From positions 1 through 64,000 of the IMG/VR virus record IMGVR_UViG_3300007512_001547: a stretch of 64,000 nucleotides of DNA; one strand, written 5' to 3'. A model generated the notes under the pieces. It ran no database searches. It was given only the letters and a program-made list of their open reading frames with translations, and was not told the DNA's origin. Numbering within the stretch: the stretch's first letter is position 1; each line of letters opens with the position of its first letter. Position numbers and translations under genes: made by a program. Origin of the DNA: a virus. This document shows, piece after piece, positions 25,101-33,049 of the stretch.

Positions 25101-27247
25101 TCGAGATAGATTTCAACTTCTGGGAGTTTGGTACGTGGGACGCAACTAATCACGGATCACTGGATCAGAGATTCATGGTGTACGTGAACGACACGTTAGT
25201 TGTGCAGGACTTGAGAAGATACACAGGCTCAAACCAACAGAAGTATGGAGAAACAGTGGGTAACCTAGGCACAGGTTGGCAGGCGGCACCAGTTGAATCT
25301 GGCATGGCTATTGTAAACCAATATCAAGAAGGTGAACTTTACAGGGTGTACGGTACACTAGACAGCAATGGTGACATAAAATTAGGATTTGGTGCGAGAC
25401 TGGACGAGGGTATCAACAACGAGAGTGGTGCTGTTGACAACATAAAGATATCACTAACAGATTTAAATTACGAGGACGACACGCAACACGTTCTCACAAT
25501 TACGGCGACCGACGCAGGTAACAACACAGACACAGTTACACAGACAATCAATGTGACAGACGTCAACGAAGCACCATATTTCATTGACAATGTGTATGCG
25601 GCGAGAACGATAGCAGAGAACGGCTCGTCTGGTACAGATGTTGCCAAGGTACACGCAGAAGATCTCGAGGGAGATTCCATAACATATTCAATCACAGCAG
25701 GTAACACCGGCAATAAATTTACAATTAACTCATCGACGGGTCTGATCGAGACAGCAGGTGCACTGGACTATGAGACGACCAGTTCATACACATTAACGAT
25801 TACAGCAACTGATGAGCATAGTGCAACCGACACAACCACGATAACAGTGAACGTGTCTGATGACACATCGGACAATAGTTTCGCCCAAGGCATAAGCAAC
25901 ACTTCTATAGATGCCTGGGGAGCAAGATACTCGCATGACATGGTATTAAACAACGCATGGGCGGAAGGTAATGTTTTAGTGATGCACGGTGACAGAACTT
26001 TAAGCGGTAGCACCCAACTGGGTGGCAATCTTGGAGATACTCAGGCTGGATCATTATCTGTTTCCTACGATAATGATAGTGCTGGTAATTTTTCTACTAT
26101 GAGTTTGGCATACGTATCACAGTTTTCACAGATTTGGGATGGAAATTGGAACACAAGGGTTAATAGCAATAGTGATCTAACTGATCTTTGGGGCAAATAC
26201 CTCATGGCAGGAGGCTCGTTGGTTGTAGTCACAGAACACTCTGGTTGGGACAATGCCAAGAATGCCGACGTAGAAGATTTCATCAATGTGATTGACACAA
26301 CGTCATCGACTAACAACAATTTGATCAGTGGATCCGGTCCAACTCCACAACACCTACAACCAGATTACCTAGGGTACTCTGAAGGAAGTTCGGAACTGGA
26401 GTTAAAGCCGGGACAGTCAACATCAACCTATCACAAAGAGTACATGGGTAGAGGAGATCTGGTGTTCCAAGAAACAGGTAATGACAACGATGGTGCAGTG
26501 GCAGAATGGAGCAGAGAAGACACAGAAGCGGTGTACACAGGAGCATTCCTTGCCTGGGGTGACATTGATGCTCACAGTCACATCTCTTCTTTTGGATCAG
26601 AACAAGCACATTGGGAGATTGCTAGATGGTTAACAGAACAGAACGAGGACGCAATGACAGAATCGGACGGTGCAGGCATAGTGGTTGACTCTGAATACCT
26701 TCCGAGGTTTGCAGATTCATATGGATCCGGGATACACGAGACAGAGAATGATATTACTGCTATAGAATCACTTCACCTAGGTAACAATGTGTACATTGGG
26801 GGTGGTATGGATCACATCGACCTTGTGTGGGATGACTCGGCGGACGCCGCATACTGGGCCTTTAACTCAGACATGGACAACGGTGCAACACCAACTCAAG
26901 CAGATGATCACTATGGTGTGATAGGTTATGACCGGGACGGTGATGGAGATCTCTGGGAGACCACTGACACATTCACCCTAAACAAAATCAAGATACTGGA
27001 TGACTCGGAGGACTACCTGACACAAGACCCAGATGCCAGTGGCGATTATTACTTTAAAATAACACCGGTTGTTTACGCTGGTGGCAGTTGGCAAGTGGTC
27101 ACCTCACAAACAGTGACAGTTTCAAACACAACAGGCTACAACGATTACCTTGATTTAGATGCAGTTTCTGATGCTTTCGACAACATAAATTACGCACTGA
27201 TCGAGACAGAGTCGGCACTAATATCAGAAGTTGTGGTTTCTACATAA
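22157..27247 (+). CDS. Giant FecR/coiled-coil/cadherin surface protein, probable type I secretion cargo
   Basis: 1696 residues in four parts. Residues about 1-170: FecR domain (KITITDGVVVIQRDNQSI, VRGTQVAG), typical of proteins placed beside type I systems. About 195-640: a very long Glu/Lys coiled coil. About 760-1238: three cadherin-like repeats (DANGDQLTYSI; DAESETITYSI; DLEGDSITYSI), the second split by an inserted domain of about 180 residues (919-1098). About 1241-1696: unrecognised acidic, Trp-rich domain with calcium-like DRDGDGDLWE. No Sec signal is present, and TolC, ABC and HlyD-like genes follow, so export by type I secretion is inferred. The 3' half is clearly more GC-rich than the rest. 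It could be an adhesin displayed on the infected cell or carried on the virion. Confidence 0.88.
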   Translation: MSEHSIGKITITDGVVVIQRDNQSIELQEGDSIYLNDVVEAKGGSVGIAFADQTSMSIDPGAKMVIDEFVYDPEDPTTGSMSANVITGNFSFVSGQIAKVGNDAMKVTTPVLTIGVRGTQVAGKANTDGEENEIVLLPNDDGTVGQIMIKNESGEVLLTKAFEATTIINAYTVPTVPVILPKEIVLKKFASTIATTRKTEAKAEVERETEEAVREKEKAEDEKEELEEEKEKLEEEQEELEEEKEELEEKVEELEEEKEEVAEEKEEIEEKLEEVFEEKEEIEEKKEEVVEEIEELEEKLEDANIQERQAIEKELEKLEEEFEEIEDEVQEIEKEIDVVAKEKVAVEKKVREIEKEFVEAKKDFVEIEQKVEFVEKEVLEVIEKELVIEQEIKLVEEKFEAIVEEFEVFQKEFVQEFEDFIPEEEIQQFMEEAPIELIEEFQENIIEKLEEEKVNIQENENEVKKDEEVEDPFAEENVEKAIKDLDQKQEELIGEVDELIEKDMELQEEAKELDEKAQQLEEEAQELEKEARQLEEEAEKAYANNDEEAIQEIEEKFQELDEKFEEVDQGFQQIDEGFQELDKEYKELDEQFQEVNEQFIDIDEQFQEVIEFEQKLEDNQQVDGPGFNEDNDVFNVPEDQQVDNIKVEQFIKEEKEKALENNVFAQEAEDFFENEEVIINEDVDDQVKDLFILNAQNIDQFIEGAGSGINNAEDYEDQENEWADYDAIMDYNEEAYEDQLEADAWFDQWIADLAEEQNINVAPWLDMPNDTSVAESLSVGTTLGYVYGSDANGDQLTYSILSDASGKIAIDGSRLYLKESFDTISSDTEYSVLLKVQDPYGASDVDEWTVTVENNHSPVISNTSAVSLAENVSTGTAVATISASDAESETITYSITAGNDEGKFSINSSTGVITYNTQTAVLTTETFESTSDGATPTGWTGSTVDATTYYGKILGRFNGDSNTGQDVYKTFDFNSSHAGKRVEIDFNFWEFGTWDATNHGSLDQRFMVYVNDTLVVQDLRRYTGSNQQKYGETVGNLGTGWQAAPVESGMAIVNQYQEGELYRVYGTLDSNGDIKLGFGARLDEGINNESGAVDNIKISLTDLNYEDDTQHVLTITATDAGNNTDTVTQTINVTDVNEAPYFIDNVYAARTIAENGSSGTDVAKVHAEDLEGDSITYSITAGNTGNKFTINSSTGLIETAGALDYETTSSYTLTITATDEHSATDTTTITVNVSDDTSDNSFAQGISNTSIDAWGARYSHDMVLNNAWAEGNVLVMHGDRTLSGSTQLGGNLGDTQAGSLSVSYDNDSAGNFSTMSLAYVSQFSQIWDGNWNTRVNSNSDLTDLWGKYLMAGGSLVVVTEHSGWDNAKNADVEDFINVIDTTSSTNNNLISGSGPTPQHLQPDYLGYSEGSSELELKPGQSTSTYHKEYMGRGDLVFQETGNDNDGAVAEWSREDTEAVYTGAFLAWGDIDAHSHISSFGSEQAHWEIARWLTEQNEDAMTESDGAGIVVDSEYLPRFADSYGSGIHETENDITAIESLHLGNNVYIGGGMDHIDLVWDDSADAAYWAFNSDMDNGATPTQADDHYGVIGYDRDGDGDLWETTDTFTLNKIKILDDSEDYLTQDPDASGDYYFKITPVVYAGGSWQVVTSQTVTVSNTTGYNDYLDLDAVSDAFDNINYALIETESALISEVVVST
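22943..23010 (+). repeat. Direct repeat in coiled-coil coding DNA
   Basis: A 26-nt purine-rich segment at 22943-22968 recurs at 22985-23010 inside the coiled-coil region. It encodes EEKEEIEEK, so the coil probably grew by short duplications. Confidence 0.7.
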
Positions 27248-27249
27248 AA

Positions 27250-27255
27250 TAAATA
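27250..27255 (+). promoter_or_regulatory. Late-type promoter element before tolC-like gene
   Basis: AAATAAATATACAT; TAAATA ends 10 nt before ATG 27266, no Shine-Dalgarno. Confidence 0.5.
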
Positions 27256-27265
27256 TACATATTAA

Positions 27266-29116
27266 ATGAAAAAATTAGTTAATTACATCCTAATAGCAAT
27301 AATGCTGAACTGGAACGTGACTGTTTTTGCGGACGACGATGTTGAGGGTTGTAAATGGGAAGTAGTTGAAGAAACTGAACAGTATCTACAGGAACAATGT
27401 ATAGGAGTAGACGGTCAATATAGTGCAAGAATAAGATCTAAACCTATCGACAACAGTATAGTATATGTAAAAACTGAAAAGAAAGATGCAAATCCTATAC
27501 AAAAATATAGAGACAGTGAAGTATTAAAAACACCGATTGGTGTACATGACGATTTAAAAATTGCAGAGTTAAAAGAAGAAGTTGAAACAACTGCAAAAAA
27601 AATTGATCAACTAAAAATAGATCAAGCAGTAGAAGAAAAGAAAAAAATTGAGTTAGATGTAGTTGAAAAAGCAATTGAACACATTGAAGAAAAGAAAACT
27701 GCAGAAACAGAAAAAGCACAAGTACTTGATCCAAAACTTAAAAATGAATTAAACAAAAAAGACATACATGAAGAGTCAGATAAAAAAATTATTGCAGAAG
27801 CAGAAGAAAAAGAATGGAAAGAAGTAGATGAAAATGTTGAAGTTGCGGAAGTAGAAAAAGAGCCTAAAATTAATTGGATGACATTGTATCAAATGTTACC
27901 AAGACTTATTTTAGAAAACGAAAAAGTTAAAGCGGCAGAATTAGATTATGAAGCGGCATTAGAAACATTAAAATCAGAATATTCTGCATACTATCCTCAA
28001 GTAACAATTACTGTAGGAAACAACTGGGAAGACGACAGATCAGTTTCTAAAGGCACATATCCTAGCAATACAATTACACATGACGGAAAACACGGTGTAC
28101 AAAAATCTATTTCAATTACACAAATGTTATGGGACTTTGGAAGAACAACGGCTGTTATCGACAAAGCAAAACACACAGCACAACAGGCCTATTATAGATT
28201 AGAACTTGCAACAGAAGATGTTGTTATGGAAGCCATTAATGCATGGTTAAATCTACAGAAAGCATACAACACACACGAAGCAAATAAAAAAGTAGAAGCA
28301 AATGCAAAAATTACACTTGCAATGACAATAGAGAAAGTTAAAGCAGGACAAGGTTCTAAACTAGAACAACTGCAAATAGAACAGCAATATAGAACATATC
28401 AAACAATAGTAATGACAAGTAACCTACAACTTGATTCAGCAATACAGAGATTCCAAAATGTATGGAGATACTATCCTACAGATGTTGCAAGTATGCCAAT
28501 ACCATTTGCAGACTTATTAGGTATCATACCTGATTCAGGAAGATCGGTAACTGACAACACTACATTAAAAATTGCACATTTAGATATTGAGATTGCAAAA
28601 GAACAAAAGAAATTTAGCGATGCAGAGTTTAGACCTAGAATAGATGGTAAACTTTCTTACACAGAAAAAGACGGAGAGTTAAGTGGTGGATATGATACTG
28701 ATGACGCACAAAAAGAAGAGTTTAGAGCAGATATTACATTAACTTGGAAACTGTTTGCTGGAGGTAAAAACAAACATATGAATAGTGCTGATAGAATAAG
28801 AATGGAAGCCGCTATTACAAGATATGCTGATACTAAAAGAACAGTACAAGAACAATTTACCAATGCATGGAACAACTATGTATTAGTTGAAAAAAATCTA
28901 GAGACTCTAAAAAGAACAGTAGAAATCAATGATGAGATGTACAAACTTACACTTGCAGACTTTCAAGCAGGTAATTCACCTATAATGGCTGTGTTTGGCA
29001 TGAAGACAGCACATATTATGAGTGAAGTTGCTTATGCAAATGCTCAACTAGATTTATTAATTGCTAGATACCAATTACATAAAGTTCTAGGACTCGTAGA
29101 TCCAAAACTAGACTAA
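27266..29116 (+). CDS. TolC-like outer-membrane channel protein with N-terminal coiled-coil extension
   Basis: TolC trimers form the outer-membrane exit duct of type I secretion. A signal peptide (residues 1-22, IAIMLNWNVTVFA) precedes an extra charged region of about 180 residues, then the outer membrane efflux domain from about residue 205: two helical hairpin repeats with strands (YYPQVTITVGNNW, QMLWDFGRT, ADITLTWKLFAGGKN). The core is normal length. The N-terminal extension is rich in Glu and Lys and echoes the coil of the FecR protein. It lies directly between the cargo gene and the ABC/HlyD genes, so it very likely serves them. Confidence 0.9.
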   Translation: MKKLVNYILIAIMLNWNVTVFADDDVEGCKWEVVEETEQYLQEQCIGVDGQYSARIRSKPIDNSIVYVKTEKKDANPIQKYRDSEVLKTPIGVHDDLKIAELKEEVETTAKKIDQLKIDQAVEEKKKIELDVVEKAIEHIEEKKTAETEKAQVLDPKLKNELNKKDIHEESDKKIIAEAEEKEWKEVDENVEVAEVEKEPKINWMTLYQMLPRLILENEKVKAAELDYEAALETLKSEYSAYYPQVTITVGNNWEDDRSVSKGTYPSNTITHDGKHGVQKSISITQMLWDFGRTTAVIDKAKHTAQQAYYRLELATEDVVMEAINAWLNLQKAYNTHEANKKVEANAKITLAMTIEKVKAGQGSKLEQLQIEQQYRTYQTIVMTSNLQLDSAIQRFQNVWRYYPTDVASMPIPFADLLGIIPDSGRSVTDNTTLKIAHLDIEIAKEQKKFSDAEFRPRIDGKLSYTEKDGELSGGYDTDDAQKEEFRADITLTWKLFAGGKNKHMNSADRIRMEAAITRYADTKRTVQEQFTNAWNNYVLVEKNLETLKRTVEINDEMYKLTLADFQAGNSPIMAVFGMKTAHIMSEVAYANAQLDLLIARYQLHKVLGLVDPKLD

Positions 29117-29125
29117 CAGATTCAT

Positions 29126-29131
29126 TAAATA
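29126..29131 (+). promoter_or_regulatory. Late-type promoter element before ABC membrane gene
   Basis: TTAAATACACATAT; TAAATA ends 8 nt before ATG 29140, no Shine-Dalgarno. Confidence 0.6.
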
Positions 29132-29139
29132 CACATATA

Positions 29140-29895
29140 ATGAAAAACCTAATACGACATCTGTCCAAAGAACCAGGCACGGCATCAATGCTGTTTACCA
29201 GCAGTTTCATAATTGGTATTTGTGCTTTGGCCCCTGCACTATTTGTTATAATTGTTCTTAACAAGTATCTAACATCAGGTGTCACAGCAACATTAATAAG
29301 TTTGTCAATTGGAGCAGTGTTGGCCATAGCATTTGAGTTCACTTTTAGACAGAACAGAGGCAAGATGATGACCGCTTTCAACCAACGTGTGTATGATCCT
29401 CTGTTGAAAGCATTTGGAGAAAAATTTAGCAAAGCAGGACAACTCACTGCACAGCAGTATAAAAAATTAGACAGTGCAGGCACAATGATTAAAAATATGA
29501 GGACATCATCGATGACTAGTTGGATATTGGACTGGCCTTTTGTGTTGATGTTTTTGATTGTGTTGCTGTACATAAATTGGGCCGCATCAATAATCACAGC
29601 AATATTCATGTTGGTAATGTACTTTTTGATAACATGGAAAAAGAACGTGTCCATGTCACAGGACACACAGAGCAACATAGAAATATTTTTAAACGGATTA
29701 CAGACAATCGTGATCATGTCAGTTGGTGCAATGATGATTATAGCCGGCACACTGGACATTGGATTACTGATCGGTTCTAACATATTGGCCGCCCGAGCAT
29801 TACAAGGAACCAGCAAGTATGCCAAGGCAAACGAATTTTTAAAGCAACGAGATCAAGCAGTTGGAGAAATAATAAATTATGTCAAAAGCAAGTAG
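29140..29895 (+). CDS. Type I secretion ABC transporter membrane domain without ATPase
   Basis: Matches the transmembrane domain of PrtD/HlyB-type exporters: the opening SSFIIGICALAPALFVIIVLNKYL resembles the family's first helix, and about six hydrophobic segments follow with the expected cytosolic loops. It stops at 251 residues; no peptidase C39 domain and no nucleotide-binding domain are present, although full exporters run to about 560-700. The HlyD-like gene overlaps the end, so there is no room for a frameshifted ATPase. Either the ATPase is supplied in trans, or the protein has lost active transport. Base composition is richer in GC than the cyclase gene nearby. Confidence 0.82.
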   Translation: MKNLIRHLSKEPGTASMLFTSSFIIGICALAPALFVIIVLNKYLTSGVTATLISLSIGAVLAIAFEFTFRQNRGKMMTAFNQRVYDPLLKAFGEKFSKAGQLTAQQYKKLDSAGTMIKNMRTSSMTSWILDWPFVLMFLIVLLYINWAASIITAIFMLVMYFLITWKKNVSMSQDTQSNIEIFLNGLQTIVIMSVGAMMIIAGTLDIGLLIGSNILAARALQGTSKYAKANEFLKQRDQAVGEIINYVKSK

Positions 29896-30580
29896 TAGAT
29901 TCTTTTTTGCGATAACAACACTGTTTGTTATATTCTTCGTTTGGATGGTATTTGCAAAAGTAGACATAACAACACAGGCAGTTGGAATTGTTGTACCTGA
30001 GAAAAACATCACAAAACTAGGCACAATGGTCACAGGAGAAATTGTTGCTGTGAATTACAAGCAAGGAGATGTTGTCAAGAAAGGTGATGTCATAATAACA
30101 ATCAATCCAGGAGTTGGTTACGAACCTAGAAACATTGTGGCAAACATTGATGGCAGGATACAAGAACTCACTTATAGAAATCCAGGTTCCGTTGTAAAAC
30201 AGGGTGACGGACTTGCAATACTTGTACCATTAGATCAGAAACTTATAGTTAATGGAAGGCTTCTTGTAAAAGATAGAGGTTATGTCAAGGTTGGAATGGA
30301 CGCAAAAGTGAGACTTGCCAATCAAGACCAATTAAAATTTGATAGCATTGATGCAAAAATAATATCCATATCTCCAGATGCTGTACAGTCTGACAGTGCC
30401 GCATGGTATGACATAGAACTAGAAATAGAAAAAGAATTTTTCACAAGTGGTGACACGACTTACAATCTTGTGCCTGGTATCCATGTGTATGTTTTCATAT
30501 TAACAGGAGAGAGAACAGTATTAAGTTATATAACAACACCTTTCCATAACGGAATAGGGCAGGCACTACAGGAAAGGTAA
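29879..30580 (+). CDS. Short HlyD-like membrane fusion protein
   Basis: Periplasmic adaptor linking the inner-membrane exporter to TolC. One N-terminal membrane helix (FFFAITTLFVIFFVWMVFA) is followed by the two lipoyl half-motifs (GEIVAVNYKQGDVVKKGDVI and GRIQELTYRNPGSVVKQGD) and a beta-barrel domain (KVGMDAKVRL). At 233 residues it is half the usual HlyD size, because the long helical hairpin that normally separates the lipoyl halves is replaced by about 20 residues. It overlaps the ABC gene and touches the cyclase start. How it would reach TolC without the hairpin is unclear; the TolC extension might compensate (inference). Confidence 0.85.
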   Translation: MSKASSRFFFAITTLFVIFFVWMVFAKVDITTQAVGIVVPEKNITKLGTMVTGEIVAVNYKQGDVVKKGDVIITINPGVGYEPRNIVANIDGRIQELTYRNPGSVVKQGDGLAILVPLDQKLIVNGRLLVKDRGYVKVGMDAKVRLANQDQLKFDSIDAKIISISPDAVQSDSAAWYDIELEIEKEFFTSGDTTYNLVPGIHVYVFILTGERTVLSYITTPFHNGIGQALQER

Positions 30581-32508
30581 TGAGATTTTTTACAAGCATA
30601 TGGATGGTTATTATTGTTGCTATTGTATTGCTAGGTGTCAGAGTAAACAATAACGATACTGTAAAAACTTTAAGATACAAAACGTGGGATTACTTTCAAA
30701 CTATACATCCTAGACAAGACGTTAGTGATTTAGTTACTATTGTTGATATAGGCGAAAAAGATATTGCAAAGTATGGACAATGGCCATGGCCTAGACATAT
30801 AATGGCAATGCTTCATGCACGATTAGGCGACGCAGGAGCAGTAGTAATTAATTACAATATTCTTTTTGCTGAACCAGATCGTATGGGATCAACCCAATAT
30901 CTAAATTCTTTTCCGATGTCTGATGAAACTAGAGAACTATTACAAAAAAATTTAGTAGACACAGACAAAGTTTTTTCTATAGTAATAAAAGAATCTGGCA
31001 ATACTATTTTAATGATGAGTGTTAAAAATAACATTGATAACATTTTACCTAGCACAACGCAAATTATAAAAAAAGGAAATGTAGAGCCATGGTTATGGAA
31101 CTATGCAGGTATAGTACCTCCTTTGACTGAACTTACAGTAGGTGTAGCAGGAAGTGGTGTAAATGTAACAGCACCCGAACCTGATTCTGTTGTAAGAAAA
31201 ATGCCAATACTAATAACAATAGGCAACAAAATATATCCTAGTATGTTAATTGAAAATGTTAGAGTAATTAACAAATCGAAAAGAATTAAAGTTGTTGCTA
31301 AAGAACACGGTATAGACGAAATCCTTGTTAAAAAGAATGCTGGAATACCTGTAAATCATAATGCAGAAATGTATATAAATTATGCAGATCCAAAAAAATA
31401 TAATCACGTATCTGCTGACTATGTTTTAAGTTCTGAATTTGATGCAAATACAGTTAAAGGAAAAATAGTAGTTGTTGGATTAGATGCCGCGGGATTAAGT
31501 GTGTTAAAATATACACCGTTTGGATTAGCTACAGATCAAGAAATTACTGCTCAAGCATTAGATACATTACTAACAGGAAAATATTTGACTAGGCTTCCAC
31601 AGGCAGATACATATGAAATTTTGTTTATGGGTTTACTAGGATTATTAATGATTATATTAATTCCTAGAGTATCAGTATTATTTTCTATTCCGTTATTAGT
31701 TTTTGTATTAGGTGGAATAAGTTATGCATCATTTATGGCTTATGCAAATAAAGGATTTTTAATTGACCCATCATTTGCAGTACTTTATATATTTTTAATT
31801 TGGTCACATAGCACATACAATAATTTTGCAACACAAAGTAGATTAAGAAAACAAATTAAAAAACAATTTGAACATTATTTAGATCCTGGCATGGTTAAAA
31901 AGTTACAAAAGAATCCATCATTGTTAAAATTAGGTGGCGAAACAAAAACAATGACTTTCTTATTTTCAGACATAAGAGGATTTACACCTATTAGTGAAAA
32001 GTATAAAGGTAATCCAGAAGGACTTACAAAATTAATTAATAGATTTTTAACTAGGATGACCAATGTTATTATTGCTAACGGCGGCACAATAGATAAATTT
32101 ATGGGCGACTGTATAATGGCATTTTGGAATGCTCCACTTGATGTACCAAATCATCAAGTATTAGCAATACAAACTGCTCTACAAATGCAAACCGAATTAG
32201 CAAAATTAAATAAAGAATTAGAAGCTGAAGGATTACCAAACATTAACATAGGCATAGGAATCAACACAGGTGAAGCACTTGTAGGCAACATGGGTTCTGA
32301 TCAAAGATTTGATTATTCTGTAATAGGTGACTCTGTTAACCTTGCATCACGTTTAGAAAGCTCTAGTAAAACATTAGGAAAAACTTTAGTAATTTCAGAC
32401 AATACAGTGCAAGATATTTACGAAGGTGTATTTCCGTTTGAGTATATTGACCATATTACAGTCAAAGGCAAAACAGAAGAAATCAAAGTGTATACAATCA
32501 AAAGTTAA
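30580..32508 (+). CDS. CHASE2-domain adenylate cyclase
   Basis: Membrane sensor that makes a cyclic nucleotide. An N-terminal helix anchors a periplasmic CHASE2 domain (about 30-340: TIVDIGEKDIAKYGQWPWPR, VVINYNILFAEPD), then two or three helices (about 350-420) and a class III cyclase domain. The metal-binding Asps are D464 (FSDIRGFT) and D510 (KFMGDC). Purine-selecting residues K506 and D578 point to ATP, and the transition-state pair N587 and R591 (VNLASR) is present, so the enzyme should be active. 642 residues, complete. It starts on the last base of the HlyD stop. CHASE2 cyclases are often linked with FecR-type genes in bacteria, suggesting the module was taken as a block. Confidence 0.95.
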   Translation: MRFFTSIWMVIIVAIVLLGVRVNNNDTVKTLRYKTWDYFQTIHPRQDVSDLVTIVDIGEKDIAKYGQWPWPRHIMAMLHARLGDAGAVVINYNILFAEPDRMGSTQYLNSFPMSDETRELLQKNLVDTDKVFSIVIKESGNTILMMSVKNNIDNILPSTTQIIKKGNVEPWLWNYAGIVPPLTELTVGVAGSGVNVTAPEPDSVVRKMPILITIGNKIYPSMLIENVRVINKSKRIKVVAKEHGIDEILVKKNAGIPVNHNAEMYINYADPKKYNHVSADYVLSSEFDANTVKGKIVVVGLDAAGLSVLKYTPFGLATDQEITAQALDTLLTGKYLTRLPQADTYEILFMGLLGLLMIILIPRVSVLFSIPLLVFVLGGISYASFMAYANKGFLIDPSFAVLYIFLIWSHSTYNNFATQSRLRKQIKKQFEHYLDPGMVKKLQKNPSLLKLGGETKTMTFLFSDIRGFTPISEKYKGNPEGLTKLINRFLTRMTNVIIANGGTIDKFMGDCIMAFWNAPLDVPNHQVLAIQTALQMQTELAKLNKELEAEGLPNINIGIGINTGEALVGNMGSDQRFDYSVIGDSVNLASRLESSSKTLGKTLVISDNTVQDIYEGVFPFEYIDHITVKGKTEEIKVYTIKS

Positions 32509-32511
32509 ATA
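32506..32511 (+). promoter_or_regulatory. Late-type promoter element
   Basis: GTTAAATACACACATA overlapping the cyclase stop; TAAATA ends 8 nt before ATG 32520. Confidence 0.6.
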
Positions 32512-32519
32512 CACACATA

Positions 32520-32801
32520 ATGAATCAATTTTTTAGTCTAGTAGCAGAATTAGGATTACCAATTGCCGCAACAGTGGGAATGGGTGTATTCATACTGTTC
32601 ATAATCAAATATATTTTAAACGGTATTGTAAATTCAATTAAATTTATTGAAAGTGTTATATCTCAACTTGATAACAGAGTAAAAACAATGAACAACGATA
32701 TTATAAAAATTGATCAAGAAGTGTCAGAGCAACTAGGCATACCTGTAGACACAGACAGAGTGGCTAGGGCAGACGGCAAAGTAGATGCGAGGAAAGACTA
32801 A
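32520..32801 (+). CDS. Small membrane protein with coiled-coil tail, paralogue 1
   Basis: 93 residues: short N-terminus, one membrane helix (LPIAATVGMGVFILFIIKYI), then a charged coil (LDNRVKTMNNDIIKID). This design recalls BhlA/UviB-type holin-like proteins, but the match is by topology only. The next gene is a paralogue. Late expression fits a lysis or secretion-accessory role. Confidence 0.75.
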   Translation: MNQFFSLVAELGLPIAATVGMGVFILFIIKYILNGIVNSIKFIESVISQLDNRVKTMNNDIIKIDQEVSEQLGIPVDTDRVARADGKVDARKD

Positions 32802-33049
32802 TGGACGTTGTAAGCAAAACAATGACAGTAACGACAATCATACAGGACTATGGGTTCCCCACTGTCGCTGTGTTCTTCCTTGCATATTTTATATGGTTCC
32901 TTTGGAAATACATTACAAACGAAATTACTCCAAAATTAAATTCCACATCAGCAACACTTATCAAACTCATTGATAGAGTACGTATGCTGGACAATGACCT
33001 TATTCGACTACAGGCTAAAGTGAGAACTGTTAGCAAAAAGAAGAAGTAG
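32801..33049 (+). CDS. Small membrane protein with coiled-coil tail, paralogue 2
   Basis: 82 residues with the same plan as the preceding gene: FPTVAVFFLAYFIWFLWKYI helix and LIDRVRMLDNDLIRLQAKV coil, then a KKKK end. Starts on the last base of the paralogue's stop. The DNA is richer in GC at its start than the first copy, so the pair is either old or from different sources. Confidence 0.75.
   Translation: MDVVSKTMTVTTIIQDYGFPTVAVFFLAYFIWFLWKYITNEITPKLNSTSATLIKLIDRVRMLDNDLIRLQAKVRTVSKKKK

Noticed and set aside
29895-30580. Frameshifted ATPase domain after the ABC membrane domain
   Set aside because: The downstream DNA is taken by the HlyD-like and cyclase genes in good frames, and no Walker A or signature motif is seen in other frames.
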